Source: Thermodesulfobacteriota bacterium (GTDB lineage Bacteria; Desulfobacterota_D; UBA1144; Nemesobacterales; UBA2774). Taken from it: a stretch of 64,000 nt of DNA. Position numbers and translations under genes: made by a program. The DNA is taken from positions 294,320 to 358,319 of the forward strand of contig DAOKYU010000003.1 in the NCBI GenBank assembly GCA_035325995.1, read 5' to 3'. Shown here piece by piece: positions 32,519 through 40,686 of this stretch. Under the pieces are notes generated by a model. It was given only the letters and a program-made list of their open reading frames with translations, was not told the DNA's origin and did not search any database. How positions within the stretch are numbered: the first letter of the stretch is position 1; every line of letters starts with the position of its first letter.

Positions 32519-33385
32519 TTATAGAACTTCCTCCCTCAAAACCCTCATCGTCCTCAGCACCCCCTCGAACTCCCCCGAGAGAACATAAAGTATAAGATGC
32601 TGAACCCCCGCCTCCCTGTACGACTCTATCCCGTCCCTTATCTTTCCGAGCGTACCGCGCAGCGTCTCCTCCGGGCCGAATTCCCTTCCCTCGTTTATCT
32701 CGACGTTTCTTCTGAGAGATATTACGAAGCTCTCCCTCTTTTCGTCCGGAAGGAGGCTCCTTATCTCCCGCGCTTTTACCTCCACTTCTTCTGGTCCTAG
32801 CCCTACGGGGTGCCACCCGTCCCCGTACTTAACTGCTCTCTCGACTGCTCTCCGGCTCTCTCCCCCCACCCATACCGGCGGGTGGGGCTTACGCCCGGGC
32901 TTGGGCTCGAACCTTATCCCCGAGAACGAAAAATACTCCCCCTCGTACGCCGGGCTGCCCTTCGTCCAGAGCTCCTTCATTATTTCTATGTACTCGTCGG
33001 TCATCCGTCCCCGCTGCCCGTAATCGACGCCCAGCGCCTCGAACTCTCCCCTTAGCCACCCCGAGCCGACGCCGAGCACGACCCTCCCGCCCGAAAGGGC
33101 GTCGAGGCTCGATACTGACTTTGCGAGAACGAGGGGGTTTCTATATGGAAGGACCATGACGCTCGTCCCGAGCTCTATCCGGCTCGTGGCGGACACTATG
33201 AACCCGAGTGCGATAAGAGGATCGTAGAAAACGTCCCCGAAGACGTTGTGGGAATCCGGCACGACCACGTGGTCGCTGACCCAGATGGAATCGTACCCGA
33301 GCGCCTCGGCGGCGAGGGCGGTTTCCAGAATCTCGTCCCTGCCCGCGTATTTCCCGAATACGGGGAGGGCTATTCCGATCTTCAT
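32519..33385 (-). CDS. LLM-family F420-dependent oxidoreductase
   Basis: This is a luciferase-like monooxygenase TIM barrel of the F420-dependent kind: MKIGIALPVFG start, SIWVSDHVV, YRNPLVLAKSVSSLDALSGGRVVLGVGSGW, PVWVGGESRRAVERAVKYGDGWHPVG. The 288-aa length matches TIGR03619-type enzymes of unknown substrate. Whether the host makes F420 cannot be told here. The start ATG 33385 has no clear ribosome site. A 10-bp perfect hairpin lies just upstream. Confidence 0.88.
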   Translation of the reverse strand: MKIGIALPVFGKYAGRDEILETALAAEALGYDSIWVSDHVVVPDSHNVFGDVFYDPLIALGFIVSATSRIELGTSVMVLPYRNPLVLAKSVSSLDALSGGRVVLGVGSGWLRGEFEALGVDYGQRGRMTDEYIEIMKELWTKGSPAYEGEYFSFSGIRFEPKPGRKPHPPVWVGGESRRAVERAVKYGDGWHPVGLGPEEVEVKAREIRSLLPDEKRESFVISLRRNVEINEGREFGPEETLRGTLGKIRDGIESYREAGVQHLILYVLSGEFEGVLRTMRVLREEVL

Positions 33386-33398
33386 GTCCGGACGGCGG

Positions 33399-33428
33399 GC
33401 CCGTTCGCTTGAATACGCGCGAACGGGC
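33399..33428 (-). terminator. Perfect 10-bp hairpin between lytic transglycosylase and LLM genes
   Basis: GCCCGTTCGC and GCGAACGGGC enclose a 10-nt loop. It follows the stop of the leftward transglycosylase gene and precedes the LLM start. There is no T run on that strand, so it may be a terminator of another kind, an mRNA 3' stabiliser or a binding site. Confidence 0.4.
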
Positions 33429-33440
33429 GCAAAGCAATTT

Positions 33441-34178
33441 TCAACCCTTTTTGGCCAATATGATGCTTTCTTCCTCCAGGTAGCTCTTGAAGCTGAGCAC
33501 CTTGTTTACATATACGGTCGGAATGTCGTTCGCGTTGAGTCTCTTTTCGAAATTCGTCGGGCCGTGGTTGTACGCGTTGAGCGCGCTCTCCACGTTTTCA
33601 TACCTGTCTTCCAGAGACGACAGGTAGCTGATCCCGAGCTTTACATTAATAAGCGGATCGTAAAGAGACTTCCTTCCCCCGTACGATATGCCCATCTCCT
33701 TTGCGATATACTCCCCGGTTCCGGGCATAACCTGCATGAGCCCTATCGCACCCCTTTTCGATACGGCGACCGGCGAAAACTCGCTTTCTACCTTTATCAC
33801 GGCCAGTATGAGATAAGGGTCGAGGTCGTGGCTCTTGCACTCCCCGACGATTATCTTCGCCAGCTTCCTGGCGTTCATCGTCGACATTCCTTCGGAAAAC
33901 CTGAGCACGAAAAGAAACACCTCGGCCTCTTCGGGCGTCATGTCCTCTATGTCCGCCGCCGGGACATCGGCGTCCGGTCCCTGGTTCAGCGCGTTTTTAA
34001 TATTCTCTGTATTTCCGGGATTGGTCAGAAGACCGGCATACGCCGGCTTGTCGGATATTGTGAAATCCTTCGATTTCATGAAGAACAACATTCCAAAGCA
34101 GAACAGGAAAACGAAAAGCGAAACCTTTACGGCACCCACAACGAAAAGCATCGTGAAGTCGTAAACAGTCTTTAACAT
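33441..34178 (-). CDS. Membrane-anchored lytic transglycosylase (SLT domain)
   Basis: The enzyme cleaves peptidoglycan between MurNAc and GlcNAc. An N-terminal anchor (about 9-35) is followed by a linker and the SLT domain. Catalytic Glu131 lies in KVESEFSP, followed by GAIGLMQVMPGT and, later, LNAYNHGP, the conserved motifs. The length is 245 aa. ATG 34178 was preferred to GTG 34187. It is the only cell-wall lytic gene in the window. Confidence 0.92.
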   Translation of the reverse strand: MLKTVYDFTMLFVVGAVKVSLFVFLFCFGMLFFMKSKDFTISDKPAYAGLLTNPGNTENIKNALNQGPDADVPAADIEDMTPEEAEVFLFVLRFSEGMSTMNARKLAKIIVGECKSHDLDPYLILAVIKVESEFSPVAVSKRGAIGLMQVMPGTGEYIAKEMGISYGGRKSLYDPLINVKLGISYLSSLEDRYENVESALNAYNHGPTNFEKRLNANDIPTVYVNKVLSFKSYLEEESIILAKKG

Positions 34179-34240
34179 GATTGTCACCCCATTGTTAACA
34201 AGGAAGCGAAAGGAAGCAGAACTGCGGCAGGCGGACTACA

Positions 34241-34423
34241 CTATCTGGATTTGACCGGCTTAACCATTTTTTCTGACTTCTCTCTAACACAGCCTTCCGG
34301 TTCACCCGACCCGCTAAAATCGTATTCGGAGATCGTGCACTTGTGCACCGGACTTCCTGTTATTATCTGATAGTCATAAAAATCTTTAACCTTAAGCACA
34401 CGTACTTCGGATTTGTGTTTCAC
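34241..34423 (-). CDS. Hypothetical protein, 60 aa
   Basis: A short frame starting at GTG 34423, with residues MKHKSEVRVLKVKDFYDY at the start and a Ser/Lys-rich end. It has no family, no ribosome site and only a weak possible promoter, so it may be chance. Confidence 0.25.
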   Translation of the reverse strand: MKHKSEVRVLKVKDFYDYQIITGSPVHKCTISEYDFSGSGEPEGCVREKSEKMVKPVKSR

Positions 34424-34779
34424 TAATTATTCCCGCTAACTCCAGGATTGTCTATACAAATTTAATCCGGGCTAATACTAACAGGCCGAAGCCGCTTGTC
34501 AAGGATTCCCTTCGCATTCGCGATATCACAATCGGTTGAAATCTTTGGCGTTTTTAAATTTTCATCCCATAGCAATAACGCATTTGCTAATGCTTCTCCT
34601 CTTCCCGCGCCCTGAAAACACTGGCGTTTCCGCGGTCATGAAGTATTGCTCGAAACGGCTTTGGACATGCATTCCCTCATAAGTAGGGTATATTTCCGGA
34701 TTGCAGTCAGGTGCGGAAATCATTCGTTTTTCCCGTTCTTGACCGTCAAATCTTTTCGTGTTAGCTTTTAGGGCGCATT
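34424..34779. other. Intergenic region before rpmH
   Basis: This 356-bp gap holds the rpmH promoter at its right end. I see no gene, no repeat shared with the other blocks and no cluster of DnaA boxes, although rpmH often lies near the origin. One TTATCAACC lies inside rpmH. Confidence 0.5.
34739..34767 (+). promoter_or_regulatory. rpmH operon promoter
   Basis: TTGACC (34739-34744), 17-bp spacer, TAGCTT (34762-34767), with ATG 34780 only 12 bases after the -10. Confidence 0.55.
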
Positions 34780-34929
34780 ATGAAAAGGACTTATCAACCA
34801 CACGTTAAAAAGAGACTAAGGACGCACGGCTTCCGCGAAAGGATAAGCACCAAGGCGGGCAGGCGTACTCTCAAGAGGCGGATAGCTAAGGGCAGGCACA
34901 GTCTGACTGTGCAGCGCTGGAAGAAATGA
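34780..34929 (+). CDS. rpmH: Ribosomal protein L34
   Basis: L34 is a 49-aa protein of the large subunit. The sequence starts MKRTYQPHVKKRLRTHGFR and ends HSLTVQRWKK, the standard L34 pattern (KRTYQP, GFR.R, KAGR..L..RR.KGR). It heads a gene series in the conserved order L34, RNase P protein, YidD, YidC, Jag, with ATGA overlaps between the first three. It is short enough to be missed in gene calls. Confidence 0.97.
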   Translation: MKRTYQPHVKKRLRTHGFRERISTKAGRRTLKRRIAKGRHSLTVQRWKK

Positions 34930-35279
34930 GCTTTGACTTGAGTTTTTCTTTCCCAAAAGACTTAAAAATCCGAAGGACGTCTCAGTACGAAGAGATTTTT
35001 GGGAAGAGCAGAAAGCTCAACGGAGAACATTTCCGAATACTATACGTCCGGAATTCCCTTGGACACCCGAGGCTCGGCATGGTTGTTGCTAAAAGAAGCA
35101 TTCCGGGCTCCGTCGAGAGGAACCGCGTCAAGAGGGTGCTCCGCGAGGTCTTCAGGCGGAACAAATCCCTCTTCGGCTCGATGGACTTGGTCATCATAGC
35201 CAAAAAGGGGAGCGAGGAGCTCGATTATGCTCAGGCCAAGGGAGAAATCGAGACGATAATCGGGTCCAGATTCTCATGA
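34926..35279 (+). CDS. rnpA: RNase P protein component
   Basis: RnpA binds the RNase P RNA and the 5' leader of pre-tRNA. The family signature is VERNRVKRVLREVFR, and the N-terminal strand FPKDLKIRRTSQYEEIF is typical. The length is 117 aa. Its start overlaps the rpmH stop (ATGA) and its stop overlaps the yidD start, so all three are translated in linked fashion. Confidence 0.95.
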   Translation: MSFDLSFSFPKDLKIRRTSQYEEIFGKSRKLNGEHFRILYVRNSLGHPRLGMVVAKRSIPGSVERNRVKRVLREVFRRNKSLFGSMDLVIIAKKGSEELDYAQAKGEIETIIGSRFS

Positions 35280-35500
35280 CATCCAAACTTTTCGTATACC
35301 CCGCGTTTCTTCTGATAAGAGCTTACAAGTATTTCATATCACCGCTTCTGCCCCCTTCGTGCAGGTTCTATCCCAGCTGCTCCTGCTATGCGGAGGACGC
35401 GCTCCGGAAGTATGGATTCATCAAAGGATCGTGGCTTGCGATAAAGAGGGTGTCTAAATGCCATCCGTTTTCGGCGGGCGGCTACGATCCGGTCAGGTAA
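35276..35500 (+). CDS. yidD: Membrane protein insertion efficiency factor YidD
   Basis: YidD aids YidC-dependent membrane insertion at the inner face of the membrane. It shows the amphipathic start (LIRAYKYFISPLL), the PPSCRFYPSCSCYAEDAL cysteine motif and KCHPFSAGGYDPV. The 74-aa length is normal. It sits between rnpA (4-base overlap) and yidC (11-base gap). Confidence 0.95.
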   Translation: MTSKLFVYPAFLLIRAYKYFISPLLPPSCRFYPSCSCYAEDALRKYGFIKGSWLAIKRVSKCHPFSAGGYDPVR

Positions 35501-35511
35501 AGGACTATTGA

Positions 35512-37191
35512 ATGGGCGACAACAAGCTTAATTACGTAATATTCCTTATATTATCCATAGCGATTATCTTCGGTTATTCGTACTTTTTCACGAAGCCCCA
35601 GCCTCCGAATCCCGAAGTGCAGTCCCGGAGCGGCGTGACGTCTCCGGCCCCGGGCGGGAGCCCCACGCCCCGGGCGGAGGTATTCGATGGGAGCGTCCCC
35701 CCGCAGTCCGTCCAGCTCGAGCCGGTCGGCAGGGTTATAACTATAGACACGCCCCTTTACACCGGAACTATAGACACGTCCGGCGCCCGCATATTCAAAT
35801 GGGATCTCAAGAAATACAAAGACAGCACTAGCGCCGACTCCGGCCCCGTCGATCTCTTCAAGGGCGCGCCGCTCGGTTTCAGCACCCTCCTCAGGCTCGA
35901 CGGCTACAACATTCCGCAGTACATTCCCTTCGAGTTCGGCGGCCCCGACAAGGTCATCGTTAACGACGGCACGAAGGAGATTACGTTTTCCTGGACTTCT
36001 CCCGAGGGCATCGTCGTAAGGAAGATTTACGAAATAGACGCCGCCTCATACACCCTGAAGCAGAGGTTCGAAGTAACGAACCCCACTCCGGCTTCCCTCC
36101 GCGAGAAACTCGACATCGTATGGGACGGGCACATAGAGCACCACGACAGGGGAGGGAACACGATGAGCTTCGTCGCTCTCGTGTCGAGCGACCTCGAAAG
36201 GGTGGACAAGAAGCCCAAGTCCGAAAACCGGTACTCAGGTGTCGTGGAGTGGTTCGGCTATTCCCAGAAATATTTTATAACGACGTTCCTGCCCGAAACC
36301 GGGGCCGACACCACGCTGTCCGTCGACGGGCTCCCCGAGGAAGGCCTCGTAAGGGCCGTTTACAGCTACCCCGAAGACACGATACCGGCCGCCAAAACGT
36401 CGGCCAGGAGCTGGGAGGTCTATCTCGGCCCGCTCGAGTACGACATAGTAAAGGCCGTCGGCTACAACCTTCAGGAATCGGTAAATTACGGATGGGTCGA
36501 GTTTCTTGCAAAGCCCCTCCTCGACTTCCTCAAATGGCTTAACGGCTACTTTCATAATTACGGCGTCTCCATCATCGTCATCACGATTATCATAAGGCTC
36601 GTCTTTCTCCCGCTCACGATAAAGAGCATGATATCGATGAAGAAGACGCAGTTCCAGATGGAAAAGCTCAAGCCCAGGATGGACGCCATCAAGGAAAAAT
36701 TCAAGGACGACAAGGCGAAGCAGAATGCGGAAATAATGAAGCTCTACACGAGCAGCGGCGTAAACCCCCTAGCCAGTCTCGGCGGATGTTTCCCGCTCCT
36801 TATCCAGCTTCCGGTCTTCATAGCGCTCTACGACGTTCTCCTTCACTCGATAGACCTCAGGCACAGCTCGTTCCTCTGGATTCAGGACCTTTCCGAGCCT
36901 GAAACACTGTTCGACATACCGGGCATAGGGATTCCGTTCAGGATACTCCCGCTGCTCATGGGGGTATCGTGGTTCATATCCCAGAAAATGACGCCCATGA
37001 CGCCGGCTGCGGGCGGCGAAAACATGCAGCTCCAGATGAAAATGATGCAATTTATGCCTATAATTTTCACTGTGATGTTCTGGGGCCTGCCGTCGGGCCT
37101 GATACTCTACTGGACTGTGAGCAATATACTCTCCATATTCCAGCAGATGTACGTGAACCACAAGGTCAGCAATTTGCAAGGAGTATCCTAA
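35512..37191 (+). CDS. yidC: Membrane protein insertase YidC
   Basis: YidC inserts and folds inner-membrane proteins. The N-terminal span (about 7-24) is followed by a large periplasmic P1 domain (about 40-320), the Gram-negative form. The conserved core then follows, with cytoplasmic EKLKPRMDAIKEKF and membrane segments containing LGGCFPLLIQLPVFIALYDVL and MQFMPIIFTVMFWGLPSGL. The length is 559 aa. The stop is immediately followed by the jag ATG (TAAATG). Confidence 0.97.
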   Translation: MGDNKLNYVIFLILSIAIIFGYSYFFTKPQPPNPEVQSRSGVTSPAPGGSPTPRAEVFDGSVPPQSVQLEPVGRVITIDTPLYTGTIDTSGARIFKWDLKKYKDSTSADSGPVDLFKGAPLGFSTLLRLDGYNIPQYIPFEFGGPDKVIVNDGTKEITFSWTSPEGIVVRKIYEIDAASYTLKQRFEVTNPTPASLREKLDIVWDGHIEHHDRGGNTMSFVALVSSDLERVDKKPKSENRYSGVVEWFGYSQKYFITTFLPETGADTTLSVDGLPEEGLVRAVYSYPEDTIPAAKTSARSWEVYLGPLEYDIVKAVGYNLQESVNYGWVEFLAKPLLDFLKWLNGYFHNYGVSIIVITIIIRLVFLPLTIKSMISMKKTQFQMEKLKPRMDAIKEKFKDDKAKQNAEIMKLYTSSGVNPLASLGGCFPLLIQLPVFIALYDVLLHSIDLRHSSFLWIQDLSEPETLFDIPGIGIPFRILPLLMGVSWFISQKMTPMTPAAGGENMQLQMKMMQFMPIIFTVMFWGLPSGLILYWTVSNILSIFQQMYVNHKVSNLQGVS

Positions 37192-37839
37192 ATGGCAATT
37201 AGTATAGAGAAAGAAGGCAAGACAGTATCCGACGCCACCATAAGCGCCTGCGAGGCCCTCGGCGTCGCCAGGAGCGAAATAGAAGTCGAAGTCCTCGACG
37301 AAGGCTCCAAGGGCGTCTTCGGCATAGGCAGCCGGAACGCCAGGGTCAGGGTCACATTAAAAAATCAGAACCTGAGCGACAAGGGCCTTAAATCCAAAAA
37401 AGCCCTCGAAGATATTCTCGGTTATCTCATCCCGACGTTCCAGGTGGGCCTCCGCGAGAATCAGGACAGGATAAGGCTCGAAATCCGCGACACGAACGAC
37501 AAGGGCCTTCTCATCGGCAGAAGGGGCGAGATGATAAAATCCCTCGAATATCTCGTGGGCAAAATAGCCGCCAGGGACTGCGAAACCGGCAAGGAAAAGA
37601 GGGTCTCCATAGACATCGACGGTTACAAGAGCAAGAAGGACAACAAGATAACGGATCTCGTCAGGGAAACGATACACAAGGTAAGAAAGACCAAAAAGCC
37701 CGTATCCCTGGGTCCGCTGTCGGCGGCCGATAGAAGGACGGCCTATCTTACGCTCAAAAGAGAAAGAGGCGTCAGCTACGAGACAAAAGTCGAGAACGAT
37801 GAAAAAACCATCATAATCACGCCGTCATCCAAGGGCTGA
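37192..37839 (+). CDS. jag: Jag/KhpB RNA-binding protein
   Basis: The cytoplasmic RNA-binding protein follows yidC directly. Three domains are visible: Jag_N (about 1-52, with a KGVFGIGSRNARVRV end), KH (about 75-150, GLLIGRRGEMIKSLEYL) and R3H (about 155-212, LGPLSAADRRTAYLTL). The 215-aa length is usual. The gene mnmE, which often follows, is missing; a zinc-ribbon gene comes next after 65 bases. Confidence 0.94.
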   Translation: MAISIEKEGKTVSDATISACEALGVARSEIEVEVLDEGSKGVFGIGSRNARVRVTLKNQNLSDKGLKSKKALEDILGYLIPTFQVGLRENQDRIRLEIRDTNDKGLLIGRRGEMIKSLEYLVGKIAARDCETGKEKRVSIDIDGYKSKKDNKITDLVRETIHKVRKTKKPVSLGPLSAADRRTAYLTLKRERGVSYETKVENDEKTIIITPSSKG

Positions 37840-37904
37840 GCATCGGGACGCGGCGCCGCCGCTGCCAGAATTCATTTTGTAGAGACGTAAACCAGGAGAT
37901 CGAG

Positions 37905-38219
37905 ATGAGCGACAAGCATAGCAAACCCGAAGAAGAATATTTCGCCAAGGAAGAAGCGGAAAAAGCCAAAAGGCTAAAGGAAAAGCTCAGGGAAGAGACC
38001 GAAGCCGAAGAGAGGGAGCGCATAAAGGCGGCGTGCTACATGAAATGCCCGAAGTGCGGGGGGCAGCTCCACGAGGTCACTTTCCGCGGCGTCAGCATAG
38101 ACCGCTGCAGCTCCTGCGGGGGCGTATGGCTCGACGCGGGCGAGCTCGAAAAACTGGCGGGCGAAGAGGACAAGAGCGTTATAACCGACATCCTCGGATT
38201 CTTCAGCGGAAAGAAATAA
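37905..38219 (+). CDS. Zinc-ribbon (zf-TFIIB) protein
   Basis: A 104-aa protein with a charged coiled-coil N-half (1-42) and a zinc ribbon: Cys48-x2-Cys51 and Cys68-x2-Cys71 with the spacing and CGGVWLDAGELEKLA ending of the zf-TFIIB family. Function unknown; such proteins occur widely in bacteria. AGGAGA stands before the ATG. It ends 1 base from the tadA stop on the other strand. Confidence 0.88.
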   Translation: MSDKHSKPEEEYFAKEEAEKAKRLKEKLREETEAEERERIKAACYMKCPKCGGQLHEVTFRGVSIDRCSSCGGVWLDAGELEKLAGEEDKSVITDILGFFSGKK

Positions 38220-38220
38220 T

Positions 38221-38691
38221 TCACGTATCCCTGGCTCTAAGCATCTTGAAAAACCCGCGGAGGAGGGAAGAGCACTCCTCCTCCAGGACGCCCTCGCGCC
38301 ATTCCACCCTGTGGTTTAAGCTCTCGTAATCAGCCGGGTTCATCACCGACGCGACCGCCCCTGCCTTGGGGTCCCTTGCCCCGAAAACCAGCCGTTCTAT
38401 CCTCGCGTTTATAATCGCCCCCATGCACATCATGCACGGCTCCAGCGTAACGTAGATGGCCGTTCCCTCGAGCCTCCAGCTTCCGAGGGCGCGCGAGGCT
38501 TCCCGTATTGCAATTATCTCTGCGTGATCCGTGGGGTTCTGGGAGGATTCCCTCATGTTTCGCCCGGTGGAGAGGATTCTCCCCGAGCCGTCGACGACTA
38601 CAGCGCCTACCGGAACTTCGCCCATGCGCCCGGCTTCCTCTGCTTCCGCGAGGGCCAGACGCATGAGCTGTTCGTCTTTTTTCGATATCAT
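38221..38691 (-). CDS. tadA: tRNA-specific adenosine deaminase
   Basis: TadA converts the wobble adenosine of tRNA-Arg(ACG) to inosine. The zinc site and catalytic Glu are present: His56-Ala-Glu58 and Cys86-x2-Cys89 (EPCMMC). The lid PVGAVVVDGSGRIL and the C-terminal helix with LLRGFFKMLR match the family. The length is 156 aa. Convergent with the zinc-ribbon gene. Confidence 0.95.
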   Translation of the reverse strand: MISKKDEQLMRLALAEAEEAGRMGEVPVGAVVVDGSGRILSTGRNMRESSQNPTDHAEIIAIREASRALGSWRLEGTAIYVTLEPCMMCMGAIINARIERLVFGARDPKAGAVASVMNPADYESLNHRVEWREGVLEEECSSLLRGFFKMLRARDT

Positions 38692-38732
38692 CGGTCGTGA
38701 GCGGCGGCCCGATGAAAGCGCCTTGCCGCCCG

Positions 38733-40460
38733 TTACTTCCTGGCGCTGAATTTAAGTCCCGCTTTCTGCCTGTCCCAGGTCTTGTCGGTGATTTCCTTTA
38801 TCTCGGCGACCTTTATCTTCTGGGTCGCCGTCACCGGGAACCCGTCCTCGTAGACCTCTATAAACCTCGGGACCATCGCGACCATGACCTTCTCGGCCAT
38901 CCACTTCGAAAACTCCACGGGATCGAAGGCCGCGCCCTGCTTAAGGGTCACGTTCAGCTTGATCTCGTCGTCCGATACGTTCGGGAGCCTTATGCCGACG
39001 GCAACCGCCTCCTGAATCGCCTCGTACTGCATCGCCACGTCCTGAACGGCGATCGGGTCAACGTTTTCGCCCGAAACCCTTATCCTGCTGAACCTTCCGA
39101 CGAAGTAATACCTTCCGTCGATGCCCCTCGCGAAGAGGTCGTCCGAATTAAAGAAGCCGTCGTCGTCGAAGGCCTCCCTCGTTCTTCTCTCGTCCTTGAA
39201 GTACTCGTTAAGCGTGGTGTGCGGTATGAGCGGCTTTATGTAAAGGAGTCCCTTGGCCTCGTCCGGCGGAACCGGATTCTCGTACGGGTCCCAGAACGGC
39301 CTCATCACCTGCGACGGATCGGCCGGGTCCCTGAGCTCTACGTAATACCCCTCCATCGGGAACCCCGAGGAGCCCGGGCGGTGGTCCTCAGGGTCCTTCC
39401 AGAGCACCATTCCCATCTCGGTCGAGCCGTATCCGTCTATAACCCTGACGCCGAACCTCTCCTGAAACTCCGGGAGGTTCCTCGGCGCGGGAGAGCCCAG
39501 CATTATTCTTACCTTGTGCTTCTTGTCCCACTCCGAAGGCTCCGCCGCCCACAGGTATTCCGCGACGGCGCCGAGCATGTTGATCGACGTCGCTCCGCAG
39601 CCCGCCGCCCATTTCCAGAAGCTCGACGCCGAGAACCTCGGGAAGAACACGGCCGTCGCCCCCGCGCCCATTGCGCTGAAGAGGCACATGACCTGGGCGT
39701 TCGCGTGCCCGAGCGACAGTATGCTCATGAGAACGTCTCCGCTCCTTATGCCCTGCTGCTGGAGATACGAGCGCACCGTCAGCACGACGCCGCCGTGGTT
39801 TCTCGCGACGCCCTTGGGCATGCCGGTCGTTCCCGACGTGAACATGCATCTTTCCATGTCCTGCGTCGTCACCTCTACCCCGGTGTTGTCGCTCGGGAAC
39901 TTGTCGAACGTCGAGAAGGGGAGCGTCTTTATGCCGCCGATCTCCGCCGGCACGGCCGCCGCGTCGCCGGTCATGAATATTACCTCGAGGCCCTTTAAAT
40001 CCTTCCCTATCTCCTCGATGTACGGTACGCTGCCCGGGTCTATTACCAGCGCTTTCATCTCGGAATAATTAATAACGTATGCGAGCCTTTCGCCCTTTTC
40101 GTCCTTGTTTATCGGAACCTGTACGGCGCCGGTTTTGTGTATTGCGATGATGGATACCACGTATTCGGAGCAGTTCAGCATGTACATGCCGACCTTGTCG
40201 CCCTTCTTCACGCCGAACTCGTCCTTGAGACCGTTAGCCACCCTGTTGGCCCATTCGTTCGTCTCTTTATAGGTATAACTTTCCGTTATCTCTCCCTCGG
40301 GGCTGCCGACCCTGAACATGGTCTTTTCCGGGAAACGTTCGGCCCCTGCTTCGAGGCATTTGGTTATAGGCTGCCATTCGGACGTATCCTCGAATTTTCC
40401 GAAGGGCAGGGTACCCTCGCCGAGGTACATCGCATCTCGGGGTTTAAACAATAAAAGCAT
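38733..40460 (-). CDS. AMP-forming acyl-CoA ligase, copy 1
   Basis: The enzyme activates an organic acid to its acyl-CoA through an acyl-adenylate. The P-loop-like A3 motif is TSGTTGMPKG (about 207-216), A5 is DGYGSTEMG, and the hinge and C-terminal region is FARGIDGRYYFVGRFSRIRVSGENVDP with the catalytic Lys near the end (TQKIKVAEI). ATG 40460, preceded by GGAGGAG, gives 575 aa. The shape resembles crotonobetaine/carnitine-CoA ligases, but substrate is unknown. The gene to its right encodes a close paralogue. Confidence 0.9.
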   Translation of the reverse strand: MLLLFKPRDAMYLGEGTLPFGKFEDTSEWQPITKCLEAGAERFPEKTMFRVGSPEGEITESYTYKETNEWANRVANGLKDEFGVKKGDKVGMYMLNCSEYVVSIIAIHKTGAVQVPINKDEKGERLAYVINYSEMKALVIDPGSVPYIEEIGKDLKGLEVIFMTGDAAAVPAEIGGIKTLPFSTFDKFPSDNTGVEVTTQDMERCMFTSGTTGMPKGVARNHGGVVLTVRSYLQQQGIRSGDVLMSILSLGHANAQVMCLFSAMGAGATAVFFPRFSASSFWKWAAGCGATSINMLGAVAEYLWAAEPSEWDKKHKVRIMLGSPAPRNLPEFQERFGVRVIDGYGSTEMGMVLWKDPEDHRPGSSGFPMEGYYVELRDPADPSQVMRPFWDPYENPVPPDEAKGLLYIKPLIPHTTLNEYFKDERRTREAFDDDGFFNSDDLFARGIDGRYYFVGRFSRIRVSGENVDPIAVQDVAMQYEAIQEAVAVGIRLPNVSDDEIKLNVTLKQGAAFDPVEFSKWMAEKVMVAMVPRFIEVYEDGFPVTATQKIKVAEIKEITDKTWDRQKAGLKFSARK

Positions 40461-40515
40461 AGTACTCCTCCTATGGTGGCTTCTTTTTTTAGTCCTTTCC
40501 TGTCTTTGACTTATT

Positions 40516-40544
40516 ACAATAAGAAAGTCGACAAAATTTGTCAA
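40516..40544 (-). promoter_or_regulatory. Promoter of acyl-CoA ligase copy 1
   Basis: Minus strand: TTGACA (40539-40544), 17-bp spacer, TATTGT (40516-40521), giving a leader of about 50 bases. Confidence 0.6.
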
Positions 40545-40686
40545 CCTGAAAATAACCAAAAAGTGTAATGTTTAGTGGAGATTGGTGAATTATCTAAGCA
40601 TCTATATGCTTGCCCCTCTCCCGCTGGCTAACCACCCCCCGGTGTATATCCGCCGCGTCTCCGCGGCGCCGGTTTTAAGGAAAAGT

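Noticed and set aside
32455..32525. Possible small SRP RNA: GGAAGCAGCAAGG inside a hairpin AGCCTTCG...CGAAGGTT
   Set aside because: The SRP core needs the GTCC-GGAA loop and matched flanks. They are missing here, and the hairpin lies just after a leftward gene, so it is more likely an mRNA 3' structure.
34424..34779. Replication origin in the gap before rpmH
   Set aside because: No cluster of DnaA boxes, no AT-rich unwinding stretch beyond the ordinary and no dnaA neighbour.
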